Shown here one piece after another: positions 35,901-47,459 of a DNA stretch of 64,000 nucleotides; position 1 is the stretch's first letter; each line of letters begins with the position of its first letter. Below the pieces are notes generated by a model. That model did not search any database. It had not been told where the DNA came from and saw only the letters and a list, made by a program, of their open reading frames with translations. Both the position numbers and the translations under genes were made by a program. This DNA comes from Lepidodermella squamata. Lineage: Eukaryota; Gastrotricha. The stretch covers positions 620,001 through 684,000 of the forward strand of contig JBLDXI010000001.1 of assembly GCA_047495785.1 (NCBI GenBank). The letters run 5' to 3'.

Positions 35901-38128
35901 GAGGTATGGATTTGTGATTCCACAAGACGGAACTTCAAAAAATTGGTTCAGATCTTCATGGAAATACCAGTAAACAAGCATTTCTCGCAACGCCGGGTTT
36001 TTCAGTTTATTATTCAGCGAACGAAACCTTCCGGCTTTAGCTCGTTTGAACTGCGAAAGAAGTCCCGCCAAATATTTATCCTTATCAACCGTTGACTTGT
36101 AAAGTTGGCTCAAAACTTCAATTGTTAGAAATTCCTTCAAAGAAAATCCCCGATTAATCAGCAAGGTAACAAAGCCGAGTTTTTCTTTCAGCAGCGCGTT
36201 CTTCATGACGATTTTCAAGTTCTCACGACCCTCTTCATTTTCAGGGTAGTAGGGAAAAATCTTTTCCTCAGCAATATCAGACCGGTCCCAGGTTAAGGCT
36301 AGATTCAACTGCTCTAATGCACTGTCATTTTTATCCGCCTTGTCAACTTTCAACAAAGCAGCTAGAATTGCAGAGTCAAAATCTTCTCGCGCCGTCAAAT
36401 CGAAAAGCGTAATAAGCTGCGTATTGACCGCCGTTTCGAAAATTCGCTTGGTCATTTGTTGAATTCGAAGTCTGTTACTCTCGACTTCGTGTTCGCGGAA
36501 GAACGCTTTTATAACTTTGCTTTCCATCGAACCAAAATAAAAATCTCCTGGGTTTGGAATGGACGGTTCTTGATCAGGCGTAGACATAGCGCCCTTGATC
36601 TCCAGCATAATTTCAACAGCAGCAGCAAAAACGTCAGCAGCTCGGCCAGTGTGAGTACAAATTACAACTGGAATGTTGAGTTGAACAGCAAAAAATACCG
36701 TATCAATTACAGCGAGGCCGCCTTCGACTACAATCACGACAGATGGAACAGAATAATCGCTCAATTTGACACCGGGTGGACGAGGTTCGTCAATGAATAC
36801 TTCTTCAGAATTAAGGCGGTGCAGCAGGCACATCATAAACAGCGAATCGTGAATGCAGCTATGGTTACGATAACCATTATCGACAAGCAGAAAATGCGAA
36901 TGGTCCGGGTTGAGGCACCCTTCTCCTTTCGCCGACTTCACGGTAGAATACATCCGAACAGGTTCATTATACGCTCGATACAGATTGCTACGAGGAATAA
37001 CTTCATCTGGCTGCTGCGGCAGACCAGCTTGAATTGGAACCCCGGAGGTGCCTTTATTCCCGCGTTGGCCATATGCTGTTTGTGGTCGGCGGTTAGAAGC
37101 TTTTGATCGAATAACCAGGTTTTCTCGGTCTTTAATGTAACCCCACAAACCGACACCAATGCAGCGAATTCGTGTTGCCTCGGCATCTCCAGGGTCCTCG
37201 TTATCGCAAGAACTCATAGTCTGACCTTCACGTACGCTATCGCCGACAATTTTCATGATACCGAAATTGCATCCTCCCGTTAAAATCCAGGCGTGCGTTG
37301 ATATAGCGACTTTGATCAAACCTCTTGAGAATGTCTCGACACGCCTAATGATTAAATTATTTTAGACTGCTTTTAATTTCGATTTTTTTTATTAATTACT
37401 TGCTATCGAGTTTGAATTGTTTAGCCCCGCCGATAACCGCGACTGCAAGATTTGGAATGGGACTGAAAAGTTGCCAGTCGTTTTTAAGAAATCGCAGCGC
37501 ATCATCGACAGTTTGCCACGTTTCGTGGTCGATAACAGCTGCCATCTCGGCGGGGTTTTGTTTGCTTGACACCTCGTCGAGAAAACCAGGCCGCTGCAGG
37601 CGGCAGCCCAGACGCAGAAATTTGCTCGGCTTTCTAGCGCCAGAATGCTCGTCGCGAAATATTATGCTACCAAATGCGTTCGTGCCCGGGTAGGTTATAA
37701 TATCAGCCTCACTCCACTCAGATGTTTCTTCATCAACATTTTTACCGGGGTGATGAGATTGTCGCTGTCCACAACAACAGCTAAACAAATAAAATGAAAT
37801 TATATTTGCAATTCTGCGGCGTGTTTCGTTAGCTTACACATCATGCTCGCCTGTCGCGTTGTCGCCCGCAACAAAACGCATGCATTCCATCATTGAGAAG
37901 CGCTGCTGTATGAAAGCGACCGCATCTTTATCTGTCATCTAGAAATTTCAAGTCGCAGTAAGCAGCTATTAATATTAATCCGGAGGGCAAACATACTTGC
38001 GCGTGGGAATTTACGTCGGTTTTCTCACTTTCGCTTAGACCCATGCGCTGTCTCTGTATTCGGCTGCGGATTTCGTTCAGGGACATGGCGTTTTCCGGCT
38101 TCTTGGCCGCCGCTTCCTTTCGAACCAT
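32975..38128 (-). CDS. TRPM-family cation channel, copy A
   Basis: Exons 37997-38128, 37838-37938, 37400-37780, 34292-37344, 33867-34234 and 32975-33814; about 1624 residues. The N-terminal TRPM homology region includes CCCGQ, ISTHAWILTGGCNFG, RIRCIGVGLWG and VICTHTGRAADV (SLOG-type nucleotide-binding fold). Helical repeats follow, then six membrane helices. S6 reads LLTNLLIAIFS and is followed by the TRP helix NEIWKYYQYQMI and a coiled coil. There is no kinase or Nudix domain at the C-terminus, so it is nearer TRPM3/4/5/8 in layout. The pore region SFWTFISGPDLSE is unlike usual TRPM filters. A Pro-rich stretch (8 Pro) lies near the end. It lies 155 bp downstream of its tandem paralogue. An acceptor-like CTAG and a TATATATA run precede its ATG. 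Ion selectivity cannot be inferred. Confidence 0.9.
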
Positions 38129-38283
38129 TGCAAAACGCCCGGTATATATAAAATGTCCCTAGAAATTGAAGGACAACAAGTTTACTAAATCATATATTTG
38201 GCACCAACAATCGAAAAATAATGAAATCAGTGGAAGTCGTTTTGATTCAATAAAAGTGATAACAAAATAAAATTGCGTTTCAT
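38129..38283 (-). promoter_or_regulatory. Short spacer between tandem TRPM genes with acceptor-like and TATA-like sites
   Basis: The 155-bp gap between the stop of TRPM copy B and the start of copy A. Read on the minus strand it holds a pyrimidine-rich stretch ending TTTCTAG (AG at 38159-38160), then TTATATATACC about 15-25 bases before the ATG. There is no clean AATAAA in the gap. Either a small promoter or a trans-splice site of a polycistronic transcript would fit. Confidence 0.4.
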
Positions 38284-41200
38284 TCATTTTTCATCGCCCG
38301 AATCTTGGGGCCTTGGCACCTGTGTGAGACCCACACCAGCGACCGGTAGCCATAAGATACCCGTTTTACGAGGCTCGGAAAATCTCACAGTAGCTTCTGA
38401 TTCCTTGGTTCTCGGTTCCTTTCTAGGCGATGAACGTTCGTATAACGGCAAAGGAGAAGTTGAAATCGGCTGGATCATTCGAACCGGCTGTAGCGATTGC
38501 GGAGCTGGCATGGATTTGATAGTATCTTTCAATAGCAAGCCGATTCTTTGCAGTGATTTCAAACGCTCGCCCATCGAATCAACACGGCTCTCTAAAGATC
38601 GCAGATACTCGCGGTTAGCCAACTGATTTTCATCGGAGACGCTCGTTTCAGCTTGGCCTGACGGTTCATTCTGAGAATGTTCAGAGGTATCAACAGGTTC
38701 CGCGAATTTCACCTTTCTGTCTTCCTCAGGTCGCGCAGGCTCTGGCTCCGCAGCATGCTGGGTATTATTTTTCCTTTTCACTTTGATCGGCATGCCCTTG
38801 ACGACATCACGCCACAATTGTGGAGCAGAAATTTCCTCTTCTTCTTCTGCGTTACTTTCAATCACAACCTTTTCCGCAATGGCTTCAAGACGAGAAAACC
38901 TCGCCACTTGATCGGCAATCGTCGACAGCTGAGAATGAATCTCGTCCAACTGGTAAACCGAGTTAGCAATCCGAGCACGTTTTCTATCGCGATAAACCTT
39001 TGTTTGGCATTCTCGTTCAAACTGCGTGACGGGGTCGTTGCCAACATGCCGGCCGTAATCTTCTAGGGGTTTCGGAGAATGTCCCTTTTCGACATCTTTG
39101 TGCTTTTCAGTGTTACAGGGAGCTCCATCGCAACACTTTTGTAATTTACGATAGATTAGGTAGAACAAATCTAATACTGAAAGAGGTGATGGCAAGACGG
39201 GCTTCACTTCGAACTCAGTGATCATTTGGTACTGGTAGTATTTCCATATTTCGCTAGCATTCTTGCTGACTTCCTCATACACATCTGTTAAGATCGGCAA
39301 ATGGTTACATCACTCAAATAAACAGCCAGGTTTTAAACTTACTGCTAAAAATTGCAATGAGCAAATTCATCAACATGAATGCGATGAGAATCCAAACAGC
39401 TAGCCAAATAGATATAAGCCAAAATGTAGCAACTTGGTTCGAGTCATCATCTCCATTATCTGTCGTAAGGTTGGTATTAGGTTCAGACAATGATTTTATG
39501 CTGTTTGAATCAGCTGAACTGTTCGCTGGTGCCAACATATTCGACCTGAGACCAGCAAATATATTTTTGTTATTAATTAATTTTTGAAATTTACATCATA
39601 GAAGCAACTCGAGGTACCCTGCGGAGGGTGGAGTTGATTGTCGCAATGGCAGCCTGGTTTAAAGAAGAGCTGTCTTGGCATGTGTCATTAGAGCACTGCT
39701 GATCAGGCTGAGCTTCTTCCTTATCGGCGCTTTGTAATTCAGACAGGTCAGGTCCCGAAATGAACGCCCAGAACGAGAAAGAGGCGATATTGCGAAAGTT
39801 GTCCCAATTCGGCGAGATATATCGATAGTGAAGAATAGCTTGGTGGAAGATGCCGAAGGCAAGGAAGAACAAAAGCAGCAAAACTAGGTAGTAGCCCAAT
39901 TCAAGCATCATTTTGCCAGCCATAACCAGTTGAGGGCCAAGTGATGTCGAGACGTTCAGCAGGCTGAGAAGCCTCAAGAAGAAAAAGAACAACGAAAATG
40001 CGAACAGAACTTTGGCAACAAAGTTGAAATTGTCATCGCTATTCCTTCGATATTCGATTACCATGCGAAGAGCAAAGCCAATTACGTGCAGCAACAGTGC
40101 AATCAAGTCAATCAAATTAAATACCAATCGACCCCACCAAGCCAACTTTGACCACAGTGAACGCCCCGGTGCTTGGGCAACACTACGGCATACCTCCAAG
40201 ATCAGCGTGAAAACCCAAGTATGGAGCAAGTATTCCAACGCTTTGTCAGTCCCATCTTGATCGTGGTATCCGAAGATGAGAAAAAAGGTATATAGTGCCA
40301 GAAAGAGGACTCCAGTTATCGTGGAGAAGCAAAACTTGGTGACAGGAGCTTTGAAAAAGTTGACAAACCGCTGTCTGACCCGCTTATTGCGAACTCCTGC
40401 TTTCACAGTTGCACGATGAATCTCTTGTGAATCAGTTGCCACTAATACATCATCGACACGGGCCCACTTATAAAGCGATTTCAATCTGTTCACCTTTCGC
40501 ATGATCGCAGAACTGACCGATTCGCCATCTTCAAACTGCACAATCCAAGGCACAAGGGGGAAGAGAAATATTCCCAAACAAATAATCGGCCAGCTGGATC
40601 GAATCTTAAGTTGCCACCTTTCATTCAAAACATCTTGGCAAATGTGGGAGCCTATAAACTTCTTGCAATCTGCCTGGGCTGCAGCGTTCATGCAATCCAT
40701 GGAATTCCAATGGCGGTGGCGTTCTTTCAACAATATCGATGTCATGTGATTGTCAAGGCTGGCGGCCTTGTTAAGCACTTCGGTTGCCAGTTCTTCAAAT
40801 TCGTCTTTTGTTTTCGTGTAGTCACCACGTCGGTCATCATCGTTTTCTGATGTTTGGTCGATCAGATTTTTCAAAATGAAGGCGCCCATCAGCGCATTCA
40901 TGATAGGATGATCCAACTAATAAAAATAACACATTAGTTCGGAAAAGGATATTCTGACTTGATAAGCAAACCTTCTTCCAGAAAAAATGGGCCAAGTCCG
41001 GTTTGTTAAATAAAAGCGCCCATACAAACAGCTCACTTACGGGATCGCTGATCTTTTGATTCTTATCACTCATCAACTCAAGGGTAGGCACGCGATACGC
41101 AACTACATCAGCAACGAACGAGAATATCTTTATCATACGAATGATTGAAGTATCGGTATTTTTGTCGCGTTTCGACGATGTTTTAGTGGCATTAACTGCA

Positions 41201-43527
41201 TGTCTGATCGCCTTGGCCCGAGAAAATTGGCTGAAAAGTTTCTTGATGAAAGCATCCTTTTCGAAACATTTGTCGTAAAGTTTCAGGAGCACTTCGACTG
41301 TCAAATAATCCGCCAAGGAAACCAGGCTTCGATTGATTAAAAGGCTGGCGAAACCGATATTGGAGCTAAGCAGGCAGTCGGTCATAATATTTCGATAAAA
41401 ATCGGGCTGGTCTTCGGATATTTGCGATTTTGTGTAGACGTTGAAAATCTTTTCTTCAGCTATATCAGATCTGTCCCAGGTCAATGTCAGCTGTAATTGG
41501 TCGCGAGGCTTGATTTTATCCCTAACTTTGAAGAGGGCGGATAGTATAACGGAATCGAATTCTGAGTCCGATCCAAGGTCAAACACCGTGACCATTTGCT
41601 CACGGCGAACAGCTTCAAATACCTTTTTCGTCAATTCATCCACTTTTCCAATAAACTTCGACTGATCTTTGCCAGCAAAGAATTCCGATATTATTTTGGA
41701 TCTTATTAGCTGGAAATTGGAGTCTTCGGTCCGACTCGGTATAGGAGGGTCTTCATAAGGAGTTTCAGATGCATTTCTCAAGTCGCACATAATCTCGTAC
41801 GCTTGGGCGAAAATATCGGCAGCTCGCCCAGTATTCTTGCAAATCACGATGGGCACAGACATGTGAACGCTGTATAGCAATGTATCGATCATGCGAAGCC
41901 CACCGCTAATCATGACTAAAATCGATGGTATTGGACGCACTTTATCCGGTGAAATTCCGCTATTCGGCTTCAATGGGCCGAAGTTCATTTTGTTGAGACC
42001 AAATAACTTATTGAGCAAAACAATCATAAAGCGTGTTTCCTTCTTGCAATTGATTCCTCGATAACCATCGTCAACTCTGTGGGGAAAAAAAAACGTAACT
42101 AACTTGAATTTAGGTTTATGAGACCTACAATAAAAAGTGGCTATGATCCGGGTTTAGATATATTTCATTTCGTGCCGGTTTTTGAAGAGTATACATCTTG
42201 ACAGGTTTAGCTACATGCGCTGCTATCGATTCTTTGGTTGGCCTTCTTAGCGAATGCGAGGTGGACGGTTTGCTACTTGATGTCGTAGTGCTGGTAGGCT
42301 GATCCCACTCAGCTTGCCTTCTTTTCGATCGAATAATCAAATTCTCCCTGTCCTTGACCAGACCCCATTTCGCAACAGCGATGCACCGAATGCGCCTTGC
42401 AACGGTTTCCGAGTCGTTGCTGTCATATGACAGAGTTTGGCCCTCTCTTATGACGTCACCCACTAGACGTGGTAAACCATAATTGTGACCTTCGGTAAGA
42501 ATCCAGGCGCTAGTTGAACTGGCAATCTTCACAAGGCCGTGTGAAAGCTTTTGGGTAGACCTAGTCGTGAAAAATAAGTTAAGTAATTGAGCTTAGGGCA
42601 TGCTCAATTTACTTGTTGTCAAGTTTAAACTGCTTCGATCCACCCAAAACAGCCAATGCAAGACTCGGAAATGGATCAAATAACTGCCAGAAATCCATCA
42701 GTTTTATAAAATCAGTTATTGACTTGGGTTCTGGCTCCGAAAACCTCACATACTGGAAAAAAAGAAAAACATAGCAACTTAGTATAAATTAAGAAATGAT
42801 GTGCTCTGAGATCCCAGATGAGCTCTTTTCAAGAGAATAATTAGGTACCAGCGGCAAACACTTTGTCAACACATTTAGCAACAGCGTTCCCTCTCATGGA
42901 TGTGAAAAGTAAAAGAAAACATGAAAAAATCAGTTGGGATATTTTCTTACCCAGCTAGGGTTCCTCGAGCCGAATCTTTCATCTTTGAAAAGGATCTGTC
43001 CAGCAGCATTAGAATAATCGTATGTTTTAATATCGTCATCGTCCCAGTCGACACTATCATTCTCTATTCAATCAAAGGGAATTTGAAATTTATGTTTCTA
43101 ATTACCGATGTTAAGTAAGAGATATTTGATAGCTTACTTTCATCGCGATGACTCTGCATATGACATGATCGTTTTTGGCCGCATCGACAACTAAAACGAA
43201 AATCCTACAATTCAGTACCTAATAAAAGACAAACAACTCACATTTCTTCGGAAGACGCTTCCGATTGTGATTTATCTTGGACGTATTTCGAGCACTCTTT
43301 AATGGTCAATTTGCCAAGCAGTAACTCAGCCAAAGTTTGATCGGACTCCTGTAAGCCAAAACGTAGGATAACTGAAAAACTTGGGAATGAATAAATACCT
43401 CGGTCTTGGATTGAATCGAGCGGGGATCTTCAGAGCTAATGCCCATTCTTTTGCGGAGCACCATGGATCGCACATCATGAAGCGATAACTCTCGAGCCAG
43501 CTTCGACGGCTTCATCGTGTCCCCCAT
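38284..43527 (-). CDS. TRPM-family cation channel, copy B
   Basis: Exons 43399-43527, 43242-43348, 43138-43190, 42951-43063, 42613-42752, 42129-42560, 40972-42076, 39595-40916, 39343-39545 and 38284-39284; about 1534 residues. It is a paralogue of copy A along its whole length: CRCGQKRS at the N-terminus, SSTSAWILTEGHNYG, VICKNTGRAADIF, LTWDRSDIAEEKIF, DHPIMNALMGAF and KFIGSHICQDVLN. Six membrane helices, S6 LLIAIFS, TRP helix SEIWKYYQYQMI and a coiled coil (QLDEIHSQLSTIADQ) follow. The pore reads SFWAFISGPDLSE, as in copy A. The two share the C-terminal motif LPVAGVGLTxVPRP. Start ATG at 43527 (MGDTMKPSK); a further in-frame TTG upstream was not used. The ten exons contrast with six in copy A. 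Like copy A it lacks an enzyme domain. Confidence 0.9.
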
Positions 43528-46500
43528 GATAGCCAACAAACACTATATATTAAAATTGCAGAAGTGCACATTGCTGCATCTAATTTGTCATAAAGCAAGC
43601 TTGAAAGATTCGAAATACTTGGTCAAGTTTCTTCTCTGGGAATGGAAGCTAAGTATATAAGGCTATAGGCTGTAAGCATCATAATAAGCGCATGTGTGTA
43701 TCTATGCATGTATCACCGCGTTTAACATAGTCGAGACTGTCATGTACAGATCCTATTCCTCAGTCGACCTTATTATAAATCCAGACTACTTTTAAAAACA
43801 AAACGACGGTATGGATGTAATTAGGCTCTGATTCGTTTTGAGTCCGTCTTCCATGCACAGTATGGCACAAGGTACAGTAAGAGTACTCTCAGTACTTTCA
43901 GTAGTAACAGTACTTTCTTTCAGTAATTTCAAAATTTGAGCTCTGACAATCTTACGGAGGATTTGATCGATAGCGATAAGCGATAAGTCATTCCATTATT
44001 ACTCCAGTATCTAGCGGCACGGGAAAAAACAGAAGAGGTGCACATGAGAAGCATGTTAATGAAGCGATCACCATGGCGACAACTTTGACAGTAATTATAT
44101 ACGGGAATCCAAAAAATTTTCATTAAAATTATGCTAATAAATATGTTCTATACAATATTAACATTATAAAAATGAGTCAGTTGTCTAAGCGGGGGTGGCT
44201 ATCAAACCGGGTGACTTTTAGCGGGGCTCCTAAGGTTGACTCGGCGTCAAGTCTAGGGCAAAAAAAAAATGCGCGATAGTGTCGTATGCATTTTGTTTTT
44301 CTTATCTCAAAGCTCGCAGCTTGGAACTTGAAAATTGAGACAATGACAGCCATTGTCTCTCTGTTTCTTTAATGTGTCTGCGATCAACCGATTTTTTTGT
44401 CGCAATGTAGCGACAAAAGAAAGTGTAACATAGATACTTCGTGTTGTTTGACTACTTTGCCCTCATTACTTGATACTTGATTTGGGCGAAGTATTTTTTA
44501 TATCTGATATTGAGGGCAAAATTATATTCAACTCAGCTAAGACACTGAATTGAGCAGAGCAAATCATTTCGCGAGAAATGACCGACCCTTCGCCTTGCGC
44601 TTTCTTTGATGGTAGTTTATCACATTCGAGACTGAAATAAGCTGATCCACTTACATCTAAAAGCTCTGGATATGACTTGTTTCATGACTCAAACGTTTGG
44701 CTGAAATTGCTCGAGTGAAATGAATTTTCGGGCCTGTATTTACGCTAGATGATTGCGGTTTCGTGGAGACAGATGCATACCTCAGACATATAATTAGTTT
44801 TGATGACTGACTGCATGGAATACTTCAGCCAATAGGCACATAACGATTTGTTTATTGTCGGGTTGGATTGCTAGTTTTGTCGGTTCAGCTTATGTGTCAG
44901 TAAATGAGACACACGCCTTAAAAGAGTACCAACTTAATTGGTAATAGTAAACAAGCTAAGTTTTTTTTTACTTCATTTCTTTTACTTGGAGTGCAGAAAT
45001 TCGATTCGAGACCCCATCTTAGCGTGATTATCAAATTCGCGTAACTGCTAACAACTGTTGCAAGGCTTAGTCTGAATGAAATCCAGTTATTTGCCTTTAT
45101 TTGCTGACTGCGATCTGTATTTTTCGTAACGACCGACGCGCATGTTCAGTAGATGCGGCAGAAATTAATAAGCTTTGACCGCGCGCAGCAAAAGGAGGAA
45201 TAATGTCATGCATTATAAAGGGTTCTGTATTATTTGTGGATTTTATTTTTTCATTAACAAACTAATTTATTGAAGGATTCATATCGATAGTAGAACTGCG
45301 GAGTCTTTGCGGATTTCCGTTATTTATATTCTGCTTTCTTTTGGTTGCAATGAAATGTATCAAAAACTTAAATGAGTCAAGTTTCTAGTATTTATGCTGG
45401 TCAGTTTTCCATGCAAAATGAGTTTTTTTGAGAATTTAGATATTTTTTTTGGTTCATATGAAGACGTTTTTTTATCAAGCTTTTTATTATAACCTTTTTG
45501 TAAATTGCGGTGGGTTTGAACTTGCGATGTCCGTTACTGCTGAATGTGTCGAATTGGATGCGGAAACGCCAACGATTTGCTATCAGAAATTTAGCTTACA
45601 CGCAAAACTAAACCTTTAATTTTCTCCGCGGTGCTATTCAGCGCAAATTGCGATCTCAATCGATAAGCGTGTGCTTAAGGTAAATTCACTACGTAATTTT
45701 CCGCTCTAGCGTTGTTGGATTAGTTCTGTCGATGTGCCTTGTTTGTTTTTCTCGGGTTGGGCTTTGCACTTGGTTCCTAATATCTGCTACTGTACATTGT
45801 TAGTGAAGTCGCGTTTAAATCATGGAGCTACAAAATTGTTGTATTACGGCATAAGGCGATGATTCATTCAAGAGAGCTGTTCCTATGTCGATAAATTACC
45901 CTGTATATTTTTTGCATGGATCCGTTTTGTTATTAATACGCCTTGGGATATTACATTATCCAACCGGCAGTTGAACCGGACTTCTGCAGTGTGTTTGCTG
46001 GTTCATCTATCTTCTTTTTACATACGTTCGGTTCTCACGTTAAATGCCTGACAGCTAACCAGACCTTTTTTTGCTTTACCCGCTGGCCGTACCAGCTTCA
46101 TGGAAAAATACAGCAGCGTATAAACGAGGCAGCTTTTGGCGGAAAGGAGAAGAATAATGCCCATTAAGGCGGTATCTGTTAAGTATTAATACGCCTTTTA
46201 TTTTGTTATTTTCCACCTAGGTCTAAAGAACTAGCTTGTTGTCGCTTATTGTTATTTACTCTGGTCATGTTGTTTCTTGGCGCGCTCGGTTTTGTGTTAC
46301 CACCTCATCAATGCTGTAATAAAAAGTTACCTCTTTCTTCGTATTTTCCCTCGGTACATGCTTTTTAGCGCCATTAATGCGCTACTTAGTTGCTTCTGGA
46401 AATAGACTATTCCCCGCGAAACGAACTGCCAAAGATGATTACTGCTATATTGAGGGACGAGGGCCGCTACCAGGCGTCGCTTCTATCTCCGCTTGTCGCT

Positions 46501-47459
46501 GCTGTGAACTCGTTTTGTGCAAAATTTGATCAATGATTGAAATCCCGTTTCTTAGCTATTAAAAGGCGGCCGGCATGTGCGCAATTAGCGATTTGCGTCG
46601 CTTGCCCGCTCAGATTTCGTTGTCTTCGATGATTCAGCCGGAGTTCAGCGGCCGTTATCTATCGCTCCTCTCTCTCTCTTAACCATTACCACACTCTCGA
46701 CAGTCTTCCGCATTCAATAAATTGTAGCCTAGTAGTTGTGATGGTTGCACTCTTGAGTGTATTCTACTCCGCGCTTTCTTCGTCTTGTTATAATTCACTA
46801 ATATCCGAGTTCCAGCGCCGACCAGAGACAAAACATTATTATTATTGTTATGATTATCATCATCATCGTTTCTCCATCGGTCATGTGATGATGGCTTGGC
46901 TAGCAGGAGATTCTAATAATAACAATACGGCAATATTGAACGAAGGAGCGAAATTTGCCTCCTTTGATCATCATCTTACTACGATGTATTAGCAGTAGTA
47001 AGGCCTTCTTTCTTCGCCTATGTTCCTAAGGCACACTTGCAGGCCCGAATTGTTTATAGAAGGCCGCTGGGCGTTGAGATGAACCATAGAAATATTACTA
47101 CACAATTCACTTTGGCTTACACAGTGCCGCCCAAAGTAGGCACACGCCTCATTCGGTTTCGTTCCTCTTCTCCTCTCTATGTCGAGGTATTTGTTGATGC
47201 AATTTTGCGATTGATTATTCATGCGGCAGTACTGTCTCTATTATTATTGTTATTACTTCTACCACTATAGTAAGTAAATATCTGTCTCTGTTCAATAATT
47301 TGATGTATTTCCTACATCTGGTTTCGTGTCTAGAGGTTAAATCATGTATTGAAAGTCGACAAGAAGCTGAGGAGGCTGACTTCAAAATTCCTCGTATTTT
47401 TTCGTGTCATTAACTACAAAATTTTTCAACCGCCTCTCGCAGTTAATTCCGAGCAATGA
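43528..47459. other. Large divergent intergenic region, TRPM to TMCC
   Basis: Contains the upstream regions of TRPM copy B and TMCC. Short simple repeats of AGTAC type occur near 43875-43915, and a CT run near 46669-46679. No coding frame has splice or family support (for example 45943-46167). An exon-like acceptor with a pyrimidine tract ends at 47442, eighteen bases before the TMCC ATG. Confidence 0.5.
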
